Shown in pieces: positions 9,301 to 17,518 of a stretch of 64,000 bases of DNA. Position 1 is the first letter of the stretch, and every line of letters begins with the position of its first letter. The notes beneath the pieces were generated by a model. That model was not told the origin of the DNA, made no database searches, and worked only from the letters and a program-made list of their open reading frames with translations. Made by a program: the position numbers and the translations under genes. Source of the stretch: Ulvibacterium sp965228935. Its GTDB lineage: Bacteria > Bacteroidota > Bacteroidia > Flavobacteriales > Flavobacteriaceae. The DNA is taken from contig NZ_OZ245846.1 in assembly GCF_965228935.1 (NCBI RefSeq), positions 2,728,001 to 2,792,000 on the forward strand. Reading direction: 5' to 3'.

Positions 9301-12300
9301 CGGTTTGGGTACCACAGCCTCCCCTTTTACCTTGGGGGTAGCCGATGGAGGAATTACCACCACCCAAATATTGGATGGTACCATAGCTTCCGGCGATATA
9401 GGTACCGATGCGGTCAATGCGGCAACTATAAACCCTGATGTGGCTGGAAACGGCCTTACCCAGAACGCCAGCGGAGCGTTGGAGGTGGATGTAACCGGTC
9501 TGGCCGATGGCAGTGTCACCTCCCCGAACAGTACGATAACGCTTACCGGCACTCCAGCAAATGCCCTTTTCGAAGACGTTGGACTGGATGTCGATGTAAC
9601 TGCACTATCCGGTGATGGTAGTATTACTTCACCTAACAGTACGATAACACTTACAGGTACTCCTGCGAACTCCCTATTAGAGGATGTTGGATTGGATGTT
9701 GATGTGACCGCGCTTACGGGCGACGGATCCATAACGTCTCCGAACGGAACGGTAACCCTTGGCGGTACTCCCGCCAACTCCCTATTGGAGGATGTTACCC
9801 TTGATGTGGACGTGAGCGCATTGTCCGGTGACGGTAGTATCACCTCGCCCAATGGAACGGTGACCCTGACGGGTACCCCTGCGAACTCCTTGTTGGAGGA
9901 TGTCGGCCTTGACGTTGACGTGACCGCACTTACAGGAGATGGCTCTATCACTTCACCGAACGGAACGGTAACCCTAGGAGGTACACCTGCCAACTCCCTA
10001 TTGGAGGATATCACCCTTGATGTGGACGTAACGGCATTATCCGGTGATGGTAGTATTACCTCGCCCAATGGAACAGTAACCCTAGGTGGTACACCTGCCA
10101 ATTCAATATTAGAGGATGTCACCCTTGATGTAAACGAATCGGCACTGGCCGATGGTAGCGTAACCTCTCCGAACAGCACGATAACGCTTACCGGTACTCC
10201 CGCCAATTCACTTTTCGAAGATGTAGGTCTTGACGTTAACGTTACAGCACTAACAGGCGACGGATCCATAACGTCTCCGAACGGAACAGTAACCTTGACA
10301 GGTACCCCTGCTAACTCTCTGTTAGAGGACGTAGGCCTTGATGTGGACGTGAGCGCATTGTCCGGTGATGGTAGCATTACCTCGCCCAATGGAACGGTAA
10401 CCCTAGGTGGTACACCTACCAATTCAATATTAGAGGATGTTACTCTTGATGTGGACGTAACAGCATTATCCGGTGATGGATCGATTACCTCGCCCAACGG
10501 TACAGTGACCCTAGGAGGTACGCCCGCGAATTCGATTTTGGAAGATGTTACCCTTGACGTTGACGTGACGGCATTGTCGGGAGATGGCAGTATCACTTCA
10601 CCTAACAGTACGATAACACTTACCGGTACACCTACCAATTCCTTGCTGGAAGATGTAGGTCTTGATGTTGATGTAACAGCACTAACAGGCGACGGATCCA
10701 TAACGTCACCAAATGGTACGGTAACCCTAGGCGGTACGCCCGCGAACGCTATTTTAGAGGATGTCACCCTTGATGTCGACGTAAGCGCATTGTCCGGTGA
10801 TGGTAGTGTCACCTCTCCAAATAGTACCATAACACTTACAGGTACTCCTGCAAACTCATTATTGGAAGATGTAGGCCTTGATGTGGATATTACCGCATTG
10901 TCAGGAGACGGTAGCATCACTTCACCGAATGGTACGGTGACCTTGACAGGTACGCCTGCGAACTCATTATTGGAGGATGTAGGTTTCGATGTTGATGTGA
11001 CCGCGTTATCCGGTGATGGATCTATTACCTCGCCCAACAGCACAATAACCCTTACAGGTACGCCTGCGAACTCATTATTGGAAGATGTTGGATTGGATGT
11101 TGACGTAACTGCCCTTACAGGAGACGGATCTATTACCTCCCCGAACGGAACGGTGACCCTCGGTGGTACGCCAGCGAACTCCTTGTTGGAGGATGTCACC
11201 CTTGACGTCGACGTGACGGCTTTATCCGGAGATGGCAGTATTACTTCGCCTAACAGCACTATAGCCCTTACCGGTACTCCGGCGAACTCCTTGTTGGAGG
11301 ACGTTGGCCTTGATGTGGCCGATGGTGCCATAACAACCGTAAAGTTGGCTCCAGATGCTGTGGACAACACAAAATTGGCGGATAATGCCGTACAACTTGA
11401 AAATATAGCAGATGGTACTGCAGATGGTCAAGTAATGCAATGGGACGATGCAACCTCATCATGGACCTTGGTCGATTTGGGTTCTGTTACCGTTACCGAA
11501 AATGATGGAGTAATAGGCAACGAAGTGACCAATGCTACCAACGGGACCTTGGTACGTTCCGGTGCAGGTACGACCATATCCCCGTTTACCTTGGGCGTGG
11601 CCGATGGAGGGATTACTACCACTCAAATATTGGATGGGACCATAAGCTCTAGTGATATAGGAACGGATGCCGTGAATGCGGCGACTATAAATCCCGACGT
11701 AGCGGGTAATGGTCTTACCCAGAACGCAAGTGGAGCTTTAGAAGTGGATGTCACAGGTCTGGCCAGTGGCAGTGTCACCTCACCTAACAGCACGATAACG
11801 CTTACGGGCACTCCTACCAATTCCCTTTTCGAGAATGTTGGCCTAGATGTCGACGTGACCGCATTATCAGGCGATGGCAGCATCACCTCACCCAATGGGA
11901 CTGTAACCTTTACGGGTACCCCTGCGAACTCATTATTGGAAGATGTTGGATTGGATGTCGACGTAACGGCCCTTACAGGAGACGGATCCATAACGTCACC
12001 GAACGGCACGGTAACCCTTGGCGGGACCCCTGCCAACTCAATATTGGAGGATGTCACCCTTGACGTAAACGAATCCGCCTTGGCCGATGGTAGCGTGACC
12101 TCTCCGAACAGTACGATAACCCTTACGGGTACTCCTGCCAATTCCCTTTTTGAGGATGTAGGTCTTGATGTCGACGTGACGGCTTTATCCGGAGATGGCA
12201 GTATTACTTCGCCCAACAACACGATAACACTCACGGGAACTCCGGCCAACTCATTATTGGAGAACGTAGGATTGGATGTAGACGTGACCGCCCTTACGGG

Positions 12301-15300
12301 TGACGGATCTATAACCTCCCCGAACGGAACGGTTACCCTTGGAGGTACTCCTGCGAATTCAATATTGGAGGATGTCACCCTTGATGTCGACATAAGCGCA
12401 TTGACCGGTGACGGAAGTATCACCTCGCCCAATGGTACGGTGACCCTTGGCGGTACGCCCGCCAACTCCCTATTGGAGGATGTCACTCTTGATGTAAACG
12501 AATCGGCATTGGCCGATGGTAGCGTAACCTCTCCGAACAGCACGATAACGCTTACCGGTACTCCCGCCAATTCACTTTTTGAGGATGTAGGTCTTGACGT
12601 TGACGTGACCGCACTTACAGGCGACGGATCCATAACGTCTCCGAACGGAACAGTAACCCTGACAGGCACTCCCGCAAACTCCTTGTTGGAGGACGTAGGC
12701 CTTGATGTAGATGTGACGGCACTTACCGGTGACGGGTCTATCACTTCCCCGAACGGAACGGTAACCCTTGGTGGTACACCTGTTAATTCAATATTGGAGG
12801 ATGTCACTCTTGATGTCGATGTGACGGCTTTATCCGGAGATGGTAGTATTACTTCGCCCAACAGCACAATAACACTCACGGGCACTCCGGCCAACTCATT
12901 ATTGGAGAATGTAGGCCTTGATGTGGACGTAACCGCATTATCAGGAGACGGATCGATTACCTCCCCGAACGGAACGGTGACCCTTGGTGGTACACCTGCC
13001 AATTCAATATTGGAGGATGTCACCCTTGACGTTGATGTAACGGCCCTTACAGGCGACGGATCCATAACGTCACCGAACGGTACGGTTACCCTTGGCGGTA
13101 CTCCGGCTAACTCATTATTGGAGGATGTAACCTTCGATGTAAACGAATCTGCATTGGCCGATGGTAGCGTGACCTCCCCGAACAGTACGATAACCCTTAC
13201 GGGTACTCCTGCCAATTCCCTTTTCGAGGATGTAGGATTGGATGTAGATGTGACCGCACTTTCCGGTGATGGTAGTATCACCTCGCCCAACAGCACGATA
13301 ACCCTTACAGGTACTCCTGCCAATTCCCTTTTCGAGGACATTGGTCTTGATGTCGACGTGACCGCTTTATCTGGAGATGGTAGTATTACCTCGCCCAACA
13401 GCACAATAACACTCACGGGCACTCCCGCAAACTCCCTTTTGGAGAACGTAGGACTGGATGTCGACGTGACCGCCCTTACGGGTGACGGTTCTATCACCTC
13501 CCCTAACGGAACGGTAACCCTTGGCGGTACGCCTGCAAACTCGATTTTGGAGGATGTCACCCTTGATGTCGATGTGACCGCTCTTTCCGGTGACGGATCG
13601 ATCACCTCCCCGAACGGTACGGTGACCCTTGGCGGTACGCCTGCGAACTCTATTTTAGAGGATGTCACCCTTGATGTCGACGTGACTGCGTTGTCTGGAG
13701 ATGGCAGTATTACCTCGCCCAACAGCACGATAACACTCACGGGCACTCCCGCAAACTCATTGTTGGAGGATGTAGGACTGGATGTGGATGTAACGGCCCT
13801 TACAGGAGACGGATCAATCACCTCTCCGAACGGAACGGTAAACCTTGGCGGAACCCCTGCCAACTCAATATTGGAGGATGTAACCCTTGACGTAAACGAA
13901 TCCGCCTTGGCCGATGGTAGTGTCACTTCCCCGAACAGTACGATAACCCTTACGGGCACCCCTGCCAACTCCCTTTTCGAGGACGTTGGTCTTGATGTTG
14001 ACGTAACCGCTTTATCTGGAGATGGTAGTATTACCTCGCCTAACAGCACAATAACACTCACGGGCACCCCAGCGAACTCATTATTGGAAAATGTAGGTCT
14101 TGATGTTGACGTAACGGCCCTTACTGGAGACGGCTCTATCACCTCCCCGAACGGCACGGTTACCCTTGGAGGTACTCCTGCAAATTCATTATTAGAGAAC
14201 GTCACCCTTGATGTAAACGAATCCGCCTTGGCCGATGGTAGTGTCACTTCCCCGAACAGTACGATAACCCTTACGGGCACTCCTGCCAATTCCCTTTTCG
14301 AGGATGTAGGATTGGATGTAGATGTGACCGCACTTTCCGGAGATGGTAGTATTACTTCACCTAACAGCACGATAACCCTTACAGGCACTCCGGCCAACTC
14401 ATTGTTAGAGGATGTAGGACTGGATGTGGATGTAACGGCCCTTACAGGCGACGGGTCTATCACCTCCCCGAACGGAACGGTTACCCTTGGAGGTACTCCT
14501 GCGAATTCAATATTGGAGGATGTAACCCTTGATGTCGACGTAAGCGCATTATCCGGAGACGGATCGATTACCTCGCCTAACAGCACAATAACACTTACAG
14601 GTACCCCAGCGAACTCATTATTGGAGAACGTAGGATTGGATGTAGATGTGACCGCACTTTCCGGTGATGGTAGTATCACCTCGCCCAACAGCACAATAAC
14701 ACTTACAGGTACCCCAGCGAACTCATTATTGGAGAATGTGGGACTTGATGTTGACGTAACGGCCCTTACGGGAGACGGATCGATCACTTCCCCGAACGGA
14801 ACGGTGACCCTTGGCGGTACGCCTGCCAACTCAATATTGGAGGATGTCACCCTTGACGTCGATGTAACCGCGTTGTCCGGTGACGGAAGTATCACCTCGC
14901 CCAACGGGACGGTGACCCTTGGCGGTACACCCGCGAACTCATTATTGGAGGATGTAACCTTCGATGTAAACGAATCCGCCTTGGCCGATGGTAGTGTCAC
15001 TTCCCCGAACAGTACGATAACCCTTACGGGCACTCCTGCCAATTCCCTTTTCGAAGATGTTGGCCTTGATGTCGATGTGACCGCATTGTCCGGTGATGGT
15101 AGTATTACTTCACCCAACAGCACGATAACATTAACCGGCACTCCGGCCAACTCATTATTGGAGAACGTGGGACTGGATGTGGACGTAACCGCATTATCAG
15201 GTGATGGCAGCATCACCTCTCCCAACGGCACGGTTACCCTTGGCGGTACACCTGCAAATTCATTGTTGGAGAACGTCACCCTTGATGTAAACGAATCCGC

Positions 15301-15448
15301 CTTGGCCGATGGTAGTGTCACTTCCCCGAACAGTACGATAACCCTTACGGGCACCCCTGCCAATTCCCTTTTCGAGGATGTAGGATTGGATGTAGATGTG
15401 ACCGCACTTTCCGGGGATGGTGTATTACTTCACCTAACAGCACGATAA
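6329..15448 (+). CDS. Giant repetitive surface protein, N-terminal part (frameshifted from 15478-17496)
   Basis: The preferred start is ATG 6329 because residues 1-18 then form a signal peptide (MYKRILLLIFLISGFAYSQ); the frame opens earlier at 6230. Order: an N-terminal WDGxxW module (IYFWDGNSWEL); eight 85-residue units (6666-8705); a linker with a second module (LYIWDGATWNA); 17 units of about 36 residues (9500-11317); a repeated linker; then 34 complete short units and part of a 35th. The frame ends out of register at 15448 because one base is missing near 15421. Restoring it joins this to 15478-17496 as one 3722-residue protein. The repeats are rich in Thr, Asp, Gly and Asn with few Lys or Arg, and fit a beta-stranded fibre. 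The downstream partners have T9SS features, so a surface adhesin or fibre is inferred. No enzyme motif is seen. Confidence 0.75.
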   Translation: MYKRILLLIFLISGFAYSQTTVTLQDQCNCEVLSGTAVTSPGSISPGGADTGDIYVNTNTGTIYFWDGNSWELTSTDSQQILDFSFNPATRELTLELENGGAPITVTLPSDTLTSLTLNGNSLEYVDEDNNTNVIPLNVGNLALGADGNSLDYTDEAGLLTNIPLNVGSLAFNPATRELTYTDEAGTPTVITLPAEFLTSLTLNGNNLEYVDEDNNTNVIPLNVGNLALGADGNSLDYTDEAGLLTNIPLNVGSLAFNPATRELTYTDEEGTPTVIALPAEFLTSLTLNGNSLEYVDEDNNTNVIPLNVGNLALGADGNSLDYTDEAGLLTNIPLNVGSLAFNPATRELTYTDEEGTPTVIALPAEFLTSLTLNGNSLEYVDEDNNTNVIPLNVGNLALGADGNSLDYTDEAGLLTNIPLNVGSLAFNPATRELTYTDEEGTPTVIALPAEFLTSLTLNGNSLEYVDEDNNTNVIPLNVGNLALGADGNSLDYTDEAGLLTNIPLNVGSLAFNPATRELTYTDEEGTPTVIALPAEFLTSLTLNGNSLEYVDEDNNTNVIPLNVGNLALGADGNSLDYTDEAGLLTNIPLNVGSLAFNPATRELTYTDEEGTPTVIALPAEFLTSLTLNGNNLEYVDEDNNTNVIPLNVGNLALGADGNSLDYTDEAGLLTNIPLNVGSLAFNPATRELTYTDEEGTPTVIALPAEFLTSLTLNGNNLEYVDEDNNTNVIPLNVGNLALGADGNSLDYTDEAGLLTNIPLNVGSLAFNPATRELTYTDEEGTPTVITLPAETVTTLSTLDGITYTYTSEDTTITSFDGTDDQNAAQVPLSPNIDVDGDLTDETNVQEAIQDLANNSSDNQNLTGATLDGSNELQIDIERGSSTTVDLSSLSETVVAGTGAITVNDDGNGNYTVNSTDPDEDLTNELTLIGSGAPAVTPSNVGVTYVDDVAGQLYIWDGATWNAVGGSATPDLDGVIGNEVTNATNGTLVRSGLGTTASPFTLGVADGGITTTQILDGTIASGDIGTDAVNAATINPDVAGNGLTQNASGALEVDVTGLADGSVTSPNSTITLTGTPANALFEDVGLDVDVTALSGDGSITSPNSTITLTGTPANSLLEDVGLDVDVTALTGDGSITSPNGTVTLGGTPANSLLEDVTLDVDVSALSGDGSITSPNGTVTLTGTPANSLLEDVGLDVDVTALTGDGSITSPNGTVTLGGTPANSLLEDITLDVDVTALSGDGSITSPNGTVTLGGTPANSILEDVTLDVNESALADGSVTSPNSTITLTGTPANSLFEDVGLDVNVTALTGDGSITSPNGTVTLTGTPANSLLEDVGLDVDVSALSGDGSITSPNGTVTLGGTPTNSILEDVTLDVDVTALSGDGSITSPNGTVTLGGTPANSILEDVTLDVDVTALSGDGSITSPNSTITLTGTPTNSLLEDVGLDVDVTALTGDGSITSPNGTVTLGGTPANAILEDVTLDVDVSALSGDGSVTSPNSTITLTGTPANSLLEDVGLDVDITALSGDGSITSPNGTVTLTGTPANSLLEDVGFDVDVTALSGDGSITSPNSTITLTGTPANSLLEDVGLDVDVTALTGDGSITSPNGTVTLGGTPANSLLEDVTLDVDVTALSGDGSITSPNSTIALTGTPANSLLEDVGLDVADGAITTVKLAPDAVDNTKLADNAVQLENIADGTADGQVMQWDDATSSWTLVDLGSVTVTENDGVIGNEVTNATNGTLVRSGAGTTISPFTLGVADGGITTTQILDGTISSSDIGTDAVNAATINPDVAGNGLTQNASGALEVDVTGLASGSVTSPNSTITLTGTPTNSLFENVGLDVDVTALSGDGSITSPNGTVTFTGTPANSLLEDVGLDVDVTALTGDGSITSPNGTVTLGGTPANSILEDVTLDVNESALADGSVTSPNSTITLTGTPANSLFEDVGLDVDVTALSGDGSITSPNNTITLTGTPANSLLENVGLDVDVTALTGDGSITSPNGTVTLGGTPANSILEDVTLDVDISALTGDGSITSPNGTVTLGGTPANSLLEDVTLDVNESALADGSVTSPNSTITLTGTPANSLFEDVGLDVDVTALTGDGSITSPNGTVTLTGTPANSLLEDVGLDVDVTALTGDGSITSPNGTVTLGGTPVNSILEDVTLDVDVTALSGDGSITSPNSTITLTGTPANSLLENVGLDVDVTALSGDGSITSPNGTVTLGGTPANSILEDVTLDVDVTALTGDGSITSPNGTVTLGGTPANSLLEDVTFDVNESALADGSVTSPNSTITLTGTPANSLFEDVGLDVDVTALSGDGSITSPNSTITLTGTPANSLFEDIGLDVDVTALSGDGSITSPNSTITLTGTPANSLLENVGLDVDVTALTGDGSITSPNGTVTLGGTPANSILEDVTLDVDVTALSGDGSITSPNGTVTLGGTPANSILEDVTLDVDVTALSGDGSITSPNSTITLTGTPANSLLEDVGLDVDVTALTGDGSITSPNGTVNLGGTPANSILEDVTLDVNESALADGSVTSPNSTITLTGTPANSLFEDVGLDVDVTALSGDGSITSPNSTITLTGTPANSLLENVGLDVDVTALTGDGSITSPNGTVTLGGTPANSLLENVTLDVNESALADGSVTSPNSTITLTGTPANSLFEDVGLDVDVTALSGDGSITSPNSTITLTGTPANSLLEDVGLDVDVTALTGDGSITSPNGTVTLGGTPANSILEDVTLDVDVSALSGDGSITSPNSTITLTGTPANSLLENVGLDVDVTALSGDGSITSPNSTITLTGTPANSLLENVGLDVDVTALTGDGSITSPNGTVTLGGTPANSILEDVTLDVDVTALSGDGSITSPNGTVTLGGTPANSLLEDVTFDVNESALADGSVTSPNSTITLTGTPANSLFEDVGLDVDVTALSGDGSITSPNSTITLTGTPANSLLENVGLDVDVTALSGDGSITSPNGTVTLGGTPANSLLENVTLDVNESALADGSVTSPNSTITLTGTPANSLFEDVGLDVDVTALSGDGVLLHLTAR
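6666..8705 (+). repeat. Eight tandem 255-bp (85-residue) coding repeats
   Basis: Units begin at 6666, 6921, 7176, 7431, 7686, 7941, 8196 and 8451, always 255 bp apart. Each holds three related sub-repeats of about 28 residues: NGNSLEYVDEDNNTNVIPL, ADGNSLDYTDEAGLLTNIPL and NPATRELTYTDEEGTPTVI. The DNA copies are almost identical; visible changes are mainly single synonymous bases (for example gttatc/gtgatc, cgttgggc/ccctgggt, acacgt/actcgg). One sampled 60-bp line inside the array is about 58% GC, against about 32% in one sampled line of a nearby intergenic region. Confidence 0.95.
9245..9499 (+). repeat. Linker repeat, copy 1
   Basis: A roughly 250-bp segment encoding DGVIGNEVTNATNGTLVRSG ... 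LTQNASGALEVDVTGL sits just before the first 108-bp array. It recurs, diverged, at 11504-11758. The copies are 2259 bp apart, the same offset as the starts of the two arrays, so linker and array start were duplicated as one block. Confidence 0.85.
9500..11317 (+). repeat. Seventeen tandem repeats of about 108 bp (36 residues), first block
   Basis: The unit reads roughly GDGSITSPN-(S/G)T(I/V)TL-(T/G)GTPANS then (L/I)LED-V-(G/T)LDVDVTAL. Seventeen TSPN-containing units were counted. Two subtypes alternate irregularly: NSTITLTGTP with DVGLDV, and NGTVTLGGTP with DVTLDV, plus hybrids. Units 1 and 7 carry the shorter ADGSV opening. Codon choice differs strongly between units even where the protein is identical. 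Confidence 0.95.
11504..11758 (+). repeat. Linker repeat, copy 2
   Basis: This is the second copy of the linker at 9245-9499, preceded by a unique stretch (DGAITTVKLAPDAVDNTKL). It introduces the long second block of 108-bp repeats. Confidence 0.85.
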
Positions 15449-17007
15449 CACTCACGGGTACCCCCGCAAACTCCCTGTTGGAAAACGTTGGACTTGATGT
15501 TGACGTAACAGCCCTTACCGGTGATGGCTCTATCACCTCCCCGAACGGAACGGTGACCCTTGGTGGTACGCCCGCGAACTCATTATTGGAGGATGTAACC
15601 CTGGATGTCGATGTAACGGCCCTTTCCGGGGATGGTAGTATCACCTCGCCTAACAGCACAATAACACTTACAGGTACCCCAGCGAACTCGTTATTGGAGA
15701 ATGTGGGACTGGACGTAAACGAATCGGCATTGGCTGATGGCAGCGTGACCTCCCCGAACAGCACGATAACCCTTACGGGCACCCCTGCCAATTCCCTTTT
15801 CGAGGATGTAGGTTTAGATGTGGATGTAACTGCACTTTCCGGAGATGGTAGTATCACCTCGCCCAACAGCACGATAACACTTACAGGTACTCCAGCAAAC
15901 TCATTGTTGGAGAACGTTGGACTGGATGTTGACGTAACCGCACTTACGGGTGACGGATCGATCACCTCACCGAACGGCACGGTGACCCTTGGTGGTACGC
16001 CCGCGAACTCATTATTGGAGGATGTAACCCTGGATGTCGATGTAACGGCCCTTTCCGGGGATGGTAGTATTACTTCACCTAATAGCACGATAACACTCAC
16101 GGGCACTCCGGCCAACTCCCTGTTGGAGAACGTAGGGCTGGATGTTGACGTGACCGCCCTTACAGGAGACGGCTCTATCACTTCCCCGAACGGCACAGTT
16201 ACCCTTGGAGGTACTCCTGCAAATTCATTATTAGAGAACGTCACCCTTGATGTAAACGAATCCGCCTTGGCCGATGGTAGTGTCACTTCCCCGAACAGTA
16301 CGATAACCCTTACGGGCACCCCTGCCAATTCCCTTTTCGAGGATGTAGGGTTAGATGTGGATGTAACGGCCCTTTCCGGGGATGGTAGTATTACTTCACC
16401 TAATAGCACGATAACACTCACGGGCACCCCCGCAAACTCCCTGTTGGAAAACGTTGGACTTGATGTTGACGTAACAGCCCTTACCGGTGATGGCTCTATC
16501 ACCTCCCCTAACGGAACGGTAACCCTTGGCGGTACGCCTGCCAATTCAATATTGGAGGATGTCACCCTTGATGTCGATGTAACGGCTTTATCCGGAGATG
16601 GTAGTATCACCTCGCCCAACAGCACAATAACCCTTACGGGCACTCCTGCGAACTCCCTGTTGGAGAATGTTGGCCTTGATGTCGACGTGACCGCTTTATC
16701 CGGAGATGGCAGTATTACTTCACCTAACAGCACGATAACACTCACAGGCACCCCTGCGAGCTCATTGTTGGAGAACGTGGGACTGGATGTCGATGTAACT
16801 GCATTGTCCGGAGATGGTAGTATTACCTCGCCCAACAGCACCATAACCCTCACGGGCACTCCCGCAAACTCCCTGTTGGAGAATGTAGGACTGGATGTTG
16901 ACGTAACGGCACTTACCGGGGACGGATCTATTACCTCCCCTAACGGAACGGTGACCCTTACCGGTACTCCAGCGAACTCCCTGTTGGAAAATGTTGGTCT
17001 TGCTGTA
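11759..17007 (+). repeat. Forty-nine tandem repeats of about 108 bp (36 residues), second block
   Basis: Forty-nine units were counted by their TSPN core, including the one broken by the frameshift at 15421. Nine units open with ADGSV and one with ASGSV. Each of these ten is followed by an F in the LFE(D/N)VGLDV segment and, for the ADG units, preceded by a DVNESAL variant. These marked units recur every 3 to 7 units, which points to duplication of multi-unit blocks. Late units more often carry LLENV in place of LLEDV. Confidence 0.95.
15415..15427 (+). other. Single-base deletion (frameshift) in the giant repeat gene
   Basis: Sister repeats read GGTAGTATTACTTC, while here the sequence is GGTGTATTACTTC, one A fewer after 15421. 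The frame then shifts and stops at 15448, while the repeat protein continues perfectly in the next frame to 17496. With the A restored, 6329-17496 is 11,169 bp, exactly 3723 codons. It may be a sequencing or assembly error in a repeat region, a real mutation, or a slippage event. Confidence 0.9.
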
Positions 17008-17496
17008 AATATTTCATCCGATACCGATAACGATTTGGCAATAGGTACGGATAATGGTTTATTCATAAACGAAACCGATGATCAAGTCGCTTCCGAAGTT
17101 GACTCGGATACCCCGGTAGATGTAGACGGAGATGGAAATACAGAAGCTACTGTAGAGGACGTGATTCAAGATATAGCCCCAATTACGGCAAAAGCCGCAC
17201 GTATTTTTTATCCGCCCTCAATTGCGATAGATGCATCGACCTTGACCAACAATGCCACTATTGACCTGTATCAGGAATATATAGATCAATTCGGAACACC
17301 AACTATGGCGAGTGCAGGAGCCCCGGCAGCAGTACCTACCTACGCCAATACCGAACTATATTATTATGTCACCTATGCCGATCCGGCCGTATTAAATATA
17401 GACAGTATTAGCGCAACAGGTGTAATGCAATATGATGTAGTAGGTACACCACCGGATTATAACAGTCTTATTAACGTTGTCTTCGTAGTGCGATAA
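15478..17496 (+). CDS. Giant repetitive surface protein, C-terminal part with conserved end domain
   Basis: This is the continuation of 6329-15448 after the single-base deletion; TTG 15478 is not a credible independent start, as there is no signal peptide and it falls inside a repeat. It holds the last 14 short repeats, then a segment with DVDGDGNTEATVEDVIQDI. It ends in a unique domain of about 110 residues (ARIFYPPSIAIDAS ... ELYYYVTYADPAV ... DYNSLINVVFVVR). I recall similar ends on other flavobacterial surface proteins, but no named family. No standard T9SS type-A or type-B sorting domain is visible here. The next gene begins 22 bp on. Confidence 0.75.
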   Translation: MENVGLDVDVTALTGDGSITSPNGTVTLGGTPANSLLEDVTLDVDVTALSGDGSITSPNSTITLTGTPANSLLENVGLDVNESALADGSVTSPNSTITLTGTPANSLFEDVGLDVDVTALSGDGSITSPNSTITLTGTPANSLLENVGLDVDVTALTGDGSITSPNGTVTLGGTPANSLLEDVTLDVDVTALSGDGSITSPNSTITLTGTPANSLLENVGLDVDVTALTGDGSITSPNGTVTLGGTPANSLLENVTLDVNESALADGSVTSPNSTITLTGTPANSLFEDVGLDVDVTALSGDGSITSPNSTITLTGTPANSLLENVGLDVDVTALTGDGSITSPNGTVTLGGTPANSILEDVTLDVDVTALSGDGSITSPNSTITLTGTPANSLLENVGLDVDVTALSGDGSITSPNSTITLTGTPASSLLENVGLDVDVTALSGDGSITSPNSTITLTGTPANSLLENVGLDVDVTALTGDGSITSPNGTVTLTGTPANSLLENVGLAVNISSDTDNDLAIGTDNGLFINETDDQVASEVDSDTPVDVDGDGNTEATVEDVIQDIAPITAKAARIFYPPSIAIDASTLTNNATIDLYQEYIDQFGTPTMASAGAPAAVPTYANTELYYYVTYADPAVLNIDSISATGVMQYDVVGTPPDYNSLINVVFVVR

Positions 17497-17518
17497 ACCA
17501 AAAACTGTATAAATCGAT

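Noticed and set aside
9500..17007. Regularly spaced repeats like a CRISPR array
   Set aside because: The 108-bp period is coding throughout, there are no unique spacers and no cas genes, and most variation is at synonymous sites.
9181..17066. Very long minus-strand frames (729, 1246 and 573 residues) opposite the giant gene
   Set aside because: They mirror the plus-strand repeats, have no signal peptide or known domain, and break at the same frameshift. The plus strand has the signal peptide, linkers and end domain.
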